64,000 bases of DNA from Bacillus vallismortis (lineage in GTDB: Bacteria > Bacillota > Bacilli > Bacillales > Bacillaceae). Positions within the stretch are counted from its first letter, which is position 1. Each line of letters starts with the position of its first letter. The position numbers were made by a program, and so were the translations under genes. Of the stretch, positions 1 to 8,080 are shown one piece after another. The stretch is from assembly GCF_004116955.1 (NCBI RefSeq), contig NZ_CP026362.1, positions 1,342,501 through 1,406,500 on the forward strand, read 5' to 3'. The notes beneath the pieces were generated by a model. The model was not told where the DNA came from and made no database searches. It saw nothing but the letters and a program-made list of their open reading frames with translations.

Positions 1-127
1 TCACTCTCCCTGACATCACCGTATCTAAAAACGTCATAAGAGAAAGCCCTACCTGGGTAATGAATATCGGAATGAAAATGTGCAAAAGCTGTTTGATCTT
101 TTGCCGGGCGTTTTGAGTTTCTTTCAT
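1..127 (-). CDS. yojI: MATE-family efflux transporter, N-terminal fragment (window edge)
   Basis: Only the first 42 codons are inside the window; the gene runs off the left edge. The protein begins MKETQNARQKIKQLLHIFIP and continues into a first membrane helix ending TFLDTVMSGRV. A hydrophobic stretch closing with a D-x-x-x-SGR-type motif is typical of the first helix of MATE (NorM/YojI) drug/Na+ antiporters. The ATG at 125-127 follows a GGAGAT ribosome binding site. In B. subtilis 168 yojI lies next to cdaS (yojJ) in this divergent arrangement, which supports the name. Function, multidrug export at the cytoplasmic membrane, is inferred from the family. Confidence 0.75.
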   Translation of the reverse strand, partial: MKETQNARQKIKQLLHIFIPIFITQVGLSLMTFLDTVMSGRV

Positions 128-202
128 ACATTGATCTCCGTTTCTTTTTCATAACGAGAGAAATTATAACATTTTGTTTATAAAAAGCAATGAACGCCGG
201 CC

Positions 203-313
203 CTATTCTTTTTTTGTCGGCTTCGTTTTTTTAAACATTTGGGCATAAATAAAAGAAAGCGAAATCACGCCTAAAAAGGTGAAAATATACTGAATGATTC
301 TTTGAATTTCCAT
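203..313 (-). CDS. small single-span membrane protein, 36 aa
   Basis: An ATG at 311-313 preceded by a very strong ribosome binding site (AAAGGAGGG) opens a 36-codon frame. The product starts MEIQRIIQYIFTFLGVIS, has one hydrophobic helix (about residues 7-26) and ends in a lysine-rich tail KKTKPTKKE. This is the usual shape of small Bacillus membrane peptides with a cytoplasmic basic C-terminus. It lies between yojI (same strand, downstream) and cdaS (divergent). I do not recognise a named family. The support is the ribosome binding site and the coherent hydrophobic-then-basic composition. Confidence 0.55.
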   Translation of the reverse strand: MEIQRIIQYIFTFLGVISLSFIYAQMFKKTKPTKKE

Positions 314-401
314 TCTTTACATCCCTCCTTTACCTATAGAATGTGCATCAATAAAATAAGCATGCGTGAAAAGTTGGAAATTTGATAGGAGATGAAGGTC
401 T

Positions 402-1016
402 ATGCGCTATGAACAAATGTCGGAAAATGTATTTAAGGGAAAGATACAAATATTCTTGGAGGAAATATTGGTTGATACGTCGCTAATTTTGAAAACACTT
501 CACGAAAAAGACCAGTGCCTTCTTTGTGAGTTAGATGAATTAGGGCATATTTTTCAGGACATGCAGGGCATCGCATCATCCTTTTATTTGCAGTCATACA
601 TTGAGCAATTTACGCCGGCATTCATTGAGCTGGCCAAGGCGATTAAAGCTTTATCAGAACATAAGCATGGTGCTCTAATTGTGATAGAAAGAACGGACCC
701 GGTTGAACACTTTATTCAAAAAGGGACCTCCCTTCATGCGGAAATTAGCGCTTCATTAATTGAGAGCATCTTTTTCCCCGGAAACCCTCTTCATGATGGC
801 GCTTTATTGGTGAGAGAAAACAAACTCGTCTCAGCAGGCAATGTCCTCCCGCTGACAACAAAGGAAGTGGATATCCATTTGGGAACCCGGCACCGCGCTG
901 CTCTTGGTATGTCGGGGTATACGGATGCGCTTGTGCTCGTTGTTTCAGAAGAGACAGGGAAGATGTCGTTTGCTAAAGACGGTGTATTATATCCATTAAT
1001 TTCGCCAAGAACGTAA
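402..1016 (+). CDS. cdaS: sporulation diadenylate cyclase CdaS (c-di-AMP synthase)
   Basis: CdaS condenses two ATP into c-di-AMP. Residues 1-60 form the two-helix N-terminal region typical of CdaS (YojJ), which controls oligomer state and activity. The DAC catalytic domain follows, with the hallmark motifs D132-G-A (in NPLHDGALLV) and R163-H-R (in LGTRHRAALG). The length of 204 aa is close to what I recall for 168 CdaS. The ATG has a GGAG-type ribosome binding site about 9 nt upstream. In 168 this cyclase is expressed in the forespore under sigma-G and helps germination; I could not confidently pick out the promoter here. It appears monocistronic, with divergent yojI upstream and yojK downstream. 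Confidence 0.93.
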   Translation: MRYEQMSENVFKGKIQIFLEEILVDTSLILKTLHEKDQCLLCELDELGHIFQDMQGIASSFYLQSYIEQFTPAFIELAKAIKALSEHKHGALIVIERTDPVEHFIQKGTSLHAEISASLIESIFFPGNPLHDGALLVRENKLVSAGNVLPLTTKEVDIHLGTRHRAALGMSGYTDALVLVVSEETGKMSFAKDGVLYPLISPRT

Positions 1017-1248
1017 AAATAAATAAAAGGGCCTGAAAATGACTCCTATCTTGAGTCAATAGGACTGAATCCACCTCTTTTTTAAAGCATTCACTTTACG
1101 CTGAATGCTTTTTGGCTTGAATCAGAAAATATAAACTGGTAGAAAAGTTATATGTGATGAATATTAATTAAGTTAAATACTTTACCTGATTTTGTATTTG
1201 TAGTACCGTATAAAATTATTACATCTATTATAGGAAGGGTGCTGCCGC

Positions 1249-2466
1249 ATGGCTAAAGTATTAATGATCGGTTTCCCCGGTGAAGGGCATATTAATCCGT
1301 CTATCGGTGTAATGAAGGAGCTGAAATCCCGGGGAGAACAAATTACTTACTATGCAGTGAAGGAATACAAAGAAAAAATTGACGCTCTTGATGTTGAGTT
1401 TCGTGAGTATCAGGATTTTCGGGAGGATCACTTCGGGAAAAACGCAACCGGAGACGAAGAAAGAGATGTCACAGAAATGATCTGCGTCTTTTTGAAAGGC
1501 TGTATTGAGATCGTGACTCATATTTATGATGAAGTCAAACATGAATCATATGATTATGTTATCTATGATCACCATCTTCTCGCTGGTAAAATCATTGCCA
1601 ATTTGTTGAAGCTGCCGAGATTTTCATTGTGTACAACCTTTGCAATGAATGAAGAATTTACGAAGCAAATGATGGGAGCATACATGAAAGGATCACTTGA
1701 AGATTCGCCTCATTATGAATCTTATCAGCAGCTTTCAGAAACCTTAAATACTGAATTTCAAGCAGAGATCAAGAAGCCATTTGATGTTTTTTTAGCAGAT
1801 GGGGACTTGACGATTGTCTTTACATCAAGAGAATTTCAGCCATTAGCCGAGAAATTTGGCGATCGCTATGTATTTGTCGGTCCTTCCATTACGGAAAGAG
1901 CCGGAAACAAGGATTTCCCATTTGATCAAATTGACAATGAAAACGTGCTGTTTATTTCAATGGGAACCATTTTTAACAATCAAAAGCAGTTTTTTAATCA
2001 ATGCCTAGAAGTGTGTAAAGACTTTGACGGTAAAGTTGTGCTTTCCATCGGCAAGCATATGAAACCGAGTGAGTTAAACGACATTCCGGAAAATTTTATT
2101 GTACGCCCGTATGTCCCTCAGCTAGAGATCCTGAAAAGAGCTAGCTTATTTGTGACTCACGGCGGGATGAACAGCACAAGTGAAGGTTTGTATTTTGAAA
2201 CCCCGCTTGTTGTCATTCCGATGGGAGGTGACCAGTTTGTCGTCGCAAATCAGGTGGAAAAAGTCGGCGCAGGAAAAGCGCTGAAAAAAGAACAATTATC
2301 TGAAAGCCTTCTGAAAGAGACGATTCAAGAAGTAATGAACAATCGTGCATATTCTGAAAAGGCAAAAGAAATTGGACAATCACTCCAAGCGGCGGGCGGC
2401 TCTAATAAAGCTGCCGATCGTATTCTTGAATTTGTGAAACACAAAAAGCAATCTGCTAACGCATAG
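1249..2466 (+). CDS. yojK: UDP-glycosyltransferase (macrolide/flavonoid GT1 type)
   Basis: A 405-aa GT-B fold enzyme of family GT1. The N-terminal acceptor domain begins with GFPGEGHINPSIGVM, the usual loop of MGT-type transferases. The C-terminal donor domain carries the nucleotide-sugar signature around FVTHGGMNSTSEGLYFETPL and PMGGDQFVVANQVEK, with the conserved HGG and the D/Q pair that contacts UDP-glucose. YojK homologues glucosylate small phenolic and macrolide acceptors; the natural substrate is unknown. The start ATG follows AGGAAGGGTG. A terminator lies directly downstream, so it is probably a single-gene unit. Confidence 0.88.
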   Translation: MAKVLMIGFPGEGHINPSIGVMKELKSRGEQITYYAVKEYKEKIDALDVEFREYQDFREDHFGKNATGDEERDVTEMICVFLKGCIEIVTHIYDEVKHESYDYVIYDHHLLAGKIIANLLKLPRFSLCTTFAMNEEFTKQMMGAYMKGSLEDSPHYESYQQLSETLNTEFQAEIKKPFDVFLADGDLTIVFTSREFQPLAEKFGDRYVFVGPSITERAGNKDFPFDQIDNENVLFISMGTIFNNQKQFFNQCLEVCKDFDGKVVLSIGKHMKPSELNDIPENFIVRPYVPQLEILKRASLFVTHGGMNSTSEGLYFETPLVVIPMGGDQFVVANQVEKVGAGKALKKEQLSESLLKETIQEVMNNRAYSEKAKEIGQSLQAAGGSNKAADRILEFVKHKKQSANA

Positions 2467-2472
2467 TGTAAT

Positions 2473-2512
2473 AGCCTGTTCTTACAATAGGACAGGCTTT
2501 CTATTTTTTCGT
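2473..2512 (+). terminator. terminator of yojK
   Basis: The stem AGCCTGT / ACAGGCT (2473-2479 with 2492-2498) is followed by a T-rich run ending near 2509. It begins 7 nt after the yojK stop codon. Confidence 0.75.
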
Positions 2513-2833
2513 GAAGGGATTTGACACGCCGATAGAGAATTGATAGGAAAAACAGACAAGAAAGGAGGCAAAACTGCTCCGTTCATCAAAGAAACCCATC
2601 ATTTGTACCCCTCGCTTAAATAGTTCCTTAGACTTTCGAAAAAATATAGGCAACTCATGTAAAATATTAGGTGTTTGTTTGAAGGACTAAAGGTCGAACG
2701 ATGCTGAAATGGCTGCGGATTATTTGAAAAGGGTTTAACTTGCTGAAAAAGTGACGATAAAACTGATGTGTGCCCATTTTTGGAAAGAAAATACTACTGT
2801 TTTTGCGCATAAACAGTTTAGGAGGTTGATTGA
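2513..2833 (+). promoter_or_regulatory. cwlS upstream region (sporadic promoter-like signals)
   Basis: This 320-bp stretch has no convincing ORF. In 168 the downstream gene cwlS is read by sigma-D and sigma-H RNA polymerase. The best sigma-D-like candidate I can see is TAAA near 2618 followed about 15 nt later by TTCGAAAA, which matches the consensus poorly. A GCCGATAG string at 2528-2535 lacks a matching -35. The ribosome binding site of cwlS is AGGAGGTTGATTGA just before 2834. I assign this as regulatory only because of its position. Confidence 0.3.
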
Positions 2834-4069
<1,236 letters not shown>

Positions 4070-4080
4070 AAATGAGTATG

Positions 4081-4125
4081 GACAACATCCTAAAACGTTT
4101 TCGGTTTAGGATGTTGTCATCTTTT
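4081..4125 (+). terminator. strong terminator of cwlS
   Basis: A perfect 14-bp stem, GACAACATCCTAAA (4081-4094) with its complement at 4105-4118, is followed by ATCTTTT. It lies 12 nt after the cwlS stop. Confidence 0.85.
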
Positions 4126-4147
4126 CATCGTAATTGAAAACCCTTGA

Positions 4148-4303
4148 AGCGTGAGCATCGGAGGCGACTTCCGCACGATACGGTGTGACACAGGCGTTTG
4201 AGCAGGGTCTCTAGATTGTAGCGACTGAGCTCGCGGCAGGGCCGCAATGAATGCGAGGATTTATCCGACACGCTGTAAAAAGCCTTTTTATAGGCTTTTT
4301 TGT
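4148..4303 (+). ncRNA. candidate structured RNA / leader ending in a terminator, upstream of sodC
   Basis: This GC-rich segment carries no convincing ORF but has strong nested pairing. AGCGTG (4148-4153) plus TCGG (4158-4161) pair with CCGACACGCT at 4265-4274 as a closing stem with a 4-nt bulge. Inside it, GCGGC-AGG-GCCGC is enclosed by CTCGC/GCGAG. It ends with a plus-strand terminator (AGCCT/AGGCT and a T-run, 4277-4303), 53 nt before the sodC start. It could be an independent small RNA, a cis-acting leader of sodC, or a copy of a dispersed Bacillus intergenic repeat of about 190 bp. No clear promoter is visible in the short gap after the cwlS terminator. The structure is read by eye. Confidence 0.35.
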
Positions 4304-4356
4304 TTAGATCAGACAATGATTGACCACACTGTTAGAAAAAACAAGGGGGAGACAGT

Positions 4357-4947
4357 ATGTACCGTCTCTTGCTGTTGATGTTGCTGACGGCCCTGGGAGT
4401 TGCGGGATGCGGACAAAAAAACCCTCATGATCCTCCTGAACGGGTGCCGGAAAAAGAAGTGATTAAAACGTCAGCGTTTGGTCACCATGTCCAGCTGGTT
4501 AATCGTGAAGGCAAAGCAGTCGGTTTTATAGAAATCAAAGAATCAGATGACGAAGGCCTCGATATTCACGTTTCAGCTAACAGCCTGCGTCCCGGCGCTT
4601 CACTAGGTTTTCATATTCATGAGAAAGGTTCATGTGTCAGGCCGGATTTTGAATCAGCGGGAGGCCATTTTAATCCGCTGAACAAAGAACACGGCTTCAA
4701 CAATCCGATGGGGAATCATGCCGGAGATCTGCCAAACCTTGAAGTTGGTGCCGATGGAAAAGTAGATGTCATAATGAATGCGCCGGACACCTCACTGAAA
4801 ATAGGAAGTAAGCTAAATATCCTCGATCATGATGGGAGTGCGTTTATTATTCATGAACATGCCGACGATTATTTAACAAATCCTAGCGGAAATTCAGGTG
4901 CGCGTATCGTCTGCGGAGCCCTTTCCGGAAATAACGAGAAGCAGTAA
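4357..4947 (+). CDS. sodC: lipoprotein Cu/Zn superoxide dismutase with a complete metal site
   Basis: YojM-family superoxide dismutase of 196 aa with a lipoprotein signal peptide (lipobox VAGC, Cys18). The SOD fold shows all expected ligands: Cu ligands H86, H88 (GFHIHE), bridging H104 (GGHFNP) and H166 (FIIHEH); Zn ligands H112, H121 and D124; active-site R183; cysteines C93 and C186 for the disulfide. As I recall from Banci and co-workers, 168 YojM has Tyr88 and Pro104 instead of the two histidines and binds no copper. This version therefore looks competent for catalysis outside the membrane. The ATG follows AAGGGGGAGA. It sits just after a structured, terminator-ended RNA candidate. Confidence 0.93.
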   Translation: MYRLLLLMLLTALGVAGCGQKNPHDPPERVPEKEVIKTSAFGHHVQLVNREGKAVGFIEIKESDDEGLDIHVSANSLRPGASLGFHIHEKGSCVRPDFESAGGHFNPLNKEHGFNNPMGNHAGDLPNLEVGADGKVDVIMNAPDTSLKIGSKLNILDHDGSAFIIHEHADDYLTNPSGNSGARIVCGALSGNNEKQ

Positions 4948-4955
4948 AATCATCC

Positions 4956-4991
4956 AAGCCCTTTTGTATTGAGTATACAAGGGCTTTTTTA
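4956..4991 (+). terminator. terminator of sodC
   Basis: AAGCCCTTTTGTAT pairs imperfectly with ATACAAGGGCTT and is followed by six T residues, 9 nt after the sodC stop. Confidence 0.75.
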
Positions 4992-5034
4992 GTATACTCG
5001 TTTATGGAATATGAACAGGAAAGGGAACCAGACT

Positions 5035-5925
5035 ATGACAACTCAAATACAGCACGTAACATTGCCTGAAGAGATACAACAAAAGCTTTTATTATATAAA
5101 GACCAGCCGATTTCCCCTGAGTTTCAGTCGCTTATCGGAACGCCAGGCTATGAGGCGGAGGATGAAGCGATTTTATTTGACGCCATCATCGCATTAGCCA
5201 TGGGAAAAAATGTCCTGCTGAAAGGGCCTACTGGCTCAGGAAAAACAAAGCTGGCAGAAACATTGTCAGGCTATTTTCATAAACCGATGCACAGTGTCAA
5301 CTGTTCAGTGGACTTGGACGCTGAAGCCTTAGTCGGCTATAAAACGATTGAAAATCAATCTGGCCAGGCAACGATCGAGTTTGTTTCCGGGCCTGTCACA
5401 AAAGCTATGAAAGAAGGCCATTTTCTTTATATAGATGAAATCAATATGGCAAAGCCGGAAACACTGCCCATTTTAAACGGTGTATTAGATTACAGAAAAA
5501 TGATGACAAATCCGTTTACAGGCGAGGTCATTCGGGCTAAAGAAGGGTTCGGAGTCATTGCGGCCATCAATGAAGGCTATGTCGGAACTGTTCCGCTGAA
5601 TGAAGCATTGAAAAACCGTTTTGTCATCATTGATGTACCTTATATTAAAGGCGAGCTGCTAAAACAAGTGCTCATGTCTCAGTCAGCCCTGAAAGATGAG
5701 AAATTGATTGACCGGTTTATCACGCTTTCCTCTGACCTGATCGTCCAGGCCAATAACGGCCAGGTGTCTGAGGAGGCGGCATCCATCAGAGCATTAATTG
5801 ATACATGTGATTTAGCCGCTTATATTCCGCCGCGTCGTGCGATTGAACGGGGAATTGTAGAAAAGCTTGATGATGACCGGGAAAAGGCGGCAGTCCGAAA
5901 TATCGCTGAAACTCTGTTTGAATGA
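5035..5925 (+). CDS. yojN: MoxR-family AAA+ ATPase (NorQ/GvpN-like)
   Basis: An AAA+ ATPase of the MoxR type, which acts as a chaperone with a VWA-domain partner in metal insertion or complex assembly. Walker A is GPTGSGKTK, Walker B is LYIDEINMA, and the sensor region includes [22 protein letters not shown] place the start at the ATG at 5035, which has AGGAAAGGG 9 nt upstream and gives 296 aa. An in-frame ATG at 5011 would add eight residues but lacks a ribosome binding site. The partner gene yojO starts 10 nt after the stop, so the two form an operon. The client of the pair is unknown. Confidence 0.88.
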   Translation: MTTQIQHVTLPEEIQQKLLLYKDQPISPEFQSLIGTPGYEAEDEAILFDAIIALAMGKNVLLKGPTGSGKTKLAETLSGYFHKPMHSVNCSVDLDAEALVGYKTIENQSGQATIEFVSGPVTKAMKEGHFLYIDEINMAKPETLPILNGVLDYRKMMTNPFTGEVIRAKEGFGVIAAINEGYVGTVPLNEALKNRFVIIDVPYIKGELLKQVLMSQSALKDEKLIDRFITLSSDLIVQANNGQVSEEAASIRALIDTCDLAAYIPPRRAIERGIVEKLDDDREKAAVRNIAETLFE

Positions 5926-5935
5926 GGGAGCTGCG

Positions 5936-7852
5936 ATGAAATTTATCAAATTTAACGACAGCACAATCGATTCGTTTTTATTTATGATGCTCACTGATTT
6001 GGCCAAAACACTGACCAAGAGTGAAGCGGTAGAAGTGGAGTATGGCGTTCAGTCGTATTACAACCCTTTTGAAAAGAAAATTTATATGAGCCATTTTTGG
6101 AAGGACAGGGCGGCTGAGGACATGGAAGCGGGCCTAAAAAGCGACGTCTACTTGCGTTCGGTCGGAACGAGATATAGCTCTTTGCAAGAGTTTGCGAGCT
6201 TTTTGGATGATATTCATCGGCATCTGACATTCAAAAGCTTTGCAAAGCAGCTGTTTATGCTGCTTGAGGACATCAGAATTGAAGAATGCATCAAACACGA
6301 GCGTCCGGGTACGAAACATGTATTTGCGAAGCGAAAAGACATGTACAGAAAACACTTCTCCACCCAGCTGAATTTAAATTTAGAGCGAAGCATTTTTACG
6401 GATGCCCTCTTTTGCGCGATCTATGTCAAGCTAACAGCTGAATCGCCGCTCGAGACCCTTCCGTCTATGCGTGAAGATATCGATCTGATGCGCCCGTTTA
6501 TTGAGCAGCAGCTTTTGCGTGTGTATGAAGCAGATACGACACGTCAGGTTCTGAAAATTGTTGAAGACCTCATGGACGGGCTTGAAGAGGTGCTTGATAA
6601 AGACATGCTGAATACCTACTTCTTTTTGCCTGAGCTTGATTACGCAAAAGCTGCAGAACAGCCATTGTTTGAAGAAGAGAAAAAAGCGCCGAAGCTGAGT
6701 GATGACATCACGCTTCCGAAAAAGTCAGACGGCGACGAGGATATTCATGAAGAAGAAATGCCGACGTGGCACCGGGAAACAGAAGCTCCGTCTAAGAGCT
6801 TCCTTCAATTTGATATTGAACACGGCGCGAAATCAGATGTAGGAAAAGACGCTTCAAGGGAAGGCGACGATGGAGATCAAGCGCTTGGTTCAGTCCAAGG
6901 ATCAGCCAGACAAACAAAACGGAAAGACTATTCCAAGCTGGAAGCGCTGGAGTCCCGGAAAGACCAGCCAAACGGAGCGGGTATGGCCGACGGAAAAGAA
7001 AATAAATATGCATTTTCGATTTACAAAGAACCGAAGCCGGCTACCAGTGAAGAAGCGCTTTCTTATAAACAGCAGGCAAAAACGATCGAATCATATCAAA
7101 AGCGTTTGAAACAAATGATTCAAAAAACGCTGGAGCATAAAAAAACATTGCCGAGAACAGATCTTCATGCCGGTCGGCTGAACAATAAGCTCCTCCGTTA
7201 CTTCACTGAGCGGAATCCGCGCCTGTTCTACAAAAAGCAAGAACCGTCTTCCGAAATTGACGCAGCTTTTACTTTGCTGGTCGACTGTTCAGCCAGCATG
7301 TTCGACAAAATGGAAGAGACAAAGCGGGGAATCGTGCTGTTTCACGAAGCGTTGAAATCGGTAGCCGTTCCGCATCAGATTGTCGGTTTCTGGGAAGACA
7401 CAAACGATGCGACCGAAACAAGCCAGCCAAACTATTTCAATACGGTTATTCCTTTCCAATCGTCATTAAGACAAGATGCCGGGTCTGCCATTATGCAGCT
7501 CGAGCCTGAGGAAGATAACCGTGACGGCTATGCGATCCGCCAGATGACGAAACAAATGCTGCAGCGCAGCGAGGCGCAAAAGTTCTTAATTGTTTTCTCG
7601 GATGGAGAGCCGGCCGCGTTTGGCTATGAACAAAACGGAATAGTCGATACAAGTGAAGCGGTTATTGAAGCGCGAAAAAGAGGAATAGAAGTCATAAATG
7701 TTTTTCTTTCCAACACAGAAATAGAAGAATCACAGATGAAGACCATTCAGGATATGTACGGAAAATTCAGTATATTCGTCCCGGATGTCGATCAGCTCCC
7801 GGATGTTCTGTATCCGCTGCTGAAAAAACTGCTCCATAAAAGCATAGGTTAA
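5936..7852 (+). CDS. yojO: VWA-domain protein, partner of the YojN ATPase (NorD/CobT-like)
   Basis: A 638-aa protein whose C-terminal third is a von Willebrand A domain. The metal-ion adhesion motif DxSxS is seen in LLVDCSASM, with later MIDAS residues near FSDGEP. The middle is acidic and charged (EEEKK, DGDEDIHEEE), as in NorD and CobT proteins. The start ATG at 5936 follows GAGGGAGCTGCG, with the ribosome binding site overlapping the yojN stop, so translation is likely coupled. In MoxR/VWA pairs the VWA protein links the ATPase to its substrate. A terminator overlaps the stop codon. Confidence 0.87.
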   Translation: MKFIKFNDSTIDSFLFMMLTDLAKTLTKSEAVEVEYGVQSYYNPFEKKIYMSHFWKDRAAEDMEAGLKSDVYLRSVGTRYSSLQEFASFLDDIHRHLTFKSFAKQLFMLLEDIRIEECIKHERPGTKHVFAKRKDMYRKHFSTQLNLNLERSIFTDALFCAIYVKLTAESPLETLPSMREDIDLMRPFIEQQLLRVYEADTTRQVLKIVEDLMDGLEEVLDKDMLNTYFFLPELDYAKAAEQPLFEEEKKAPKLSDDITLPKKSDGDEDIHEEEMPTWHRETEAPSKSFLQFDIEHGAKSDVGKDASREGDDGDQALGSVQGSARQTKRKDYSKLEALESRKDQPNGAGMADGKENKYAFSIYKEPKPATSEEALSYKQQAKTIESYQKRLKQMIQKTLEHKKTLPRTDLHAGRLNNKLLRYFTERNPRLFYKKQEPSSEIDAAFTLLVDCSASMFDKMEETKRGIVLFHEALKSVAVPHQIVGFWEDTNDATETSQPNYFNTVIPFQSSLRQDAGSAIMQLEPEEDNRDGYAIRQMTKQMLQRSEAQKFLIVFSDGEPAAFGYEQNGIVDTSEAVIEARKRGIEVINVFLSNTEIEESQMKTIQDMYGKFSIFVPDVDQLPDVLYPLLKKLLHKSIG

Positions 7853-7873
7853 CTCTTGATCCTATGCTTTTTG
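7841..7873 (+). terminator. terminator of yojN-yojO, overlapping the yojO stop
   Basis: AGCATAGG (7841-7848) pairs with CCTATGCT (7861-7868) and is followed by TTTTT. The left arm lies inside the last codons of yojO. Confidence 0.75.
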
Positions 7874-7980
7874 GCGTTCCTTTTTTCAAATGATTAAATT
7901 TTTTGTTTTTTATGAAGGTTTTTTACTATTTTGTGAACAATCAAGGTAGAATCAAATTGCAAACAGTGGTAAAATATCGT

Positions 7981-7994
7981 TGGAAGCGTTTTTA
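7981..7994 (+). promoter_or_regulatory. possible CcpA (cre-like) site upstream of odhA
   Basis: TGGAAGCGTTTTTA matches the cre consensus TGWAANCGNTNWCA at all but two positions. It lies 87 nt before odhA. The odhAB genes are known to be lowered by glucose, so a catabolite site here would make sense, but the match is imperfect. Confidence 0.25.
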
Positions 7995-8080
7995 TTACAT
8001 AATTTTGGACACATCGTTCGAAAGTTATTTTAAGATAGTGAATCAATCACTTGATTATCTAAGTTGGGGGTAATATTCAA

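Noticed and set aside
1261..1542. Minus-strand ORF inside yojK
   Set aside because: Shadow of the glycosyltransferase gene in another frame; no ribosome binding site and no protein-like composition.
2513..2540. GCCGATAG string as a sigma-D -10 for cwlS
   Set aside because: No acceptable -35 (TAAA) at the right distance; kept only as a weak remark.
4125..4316. 63-codon minus-strand ORF in the RNA candidate upstream of sodC
   Set aside because: Rich in Arg/Cys/Ser, no ribosome binding site; better explained by the structured GC-rich DNA.
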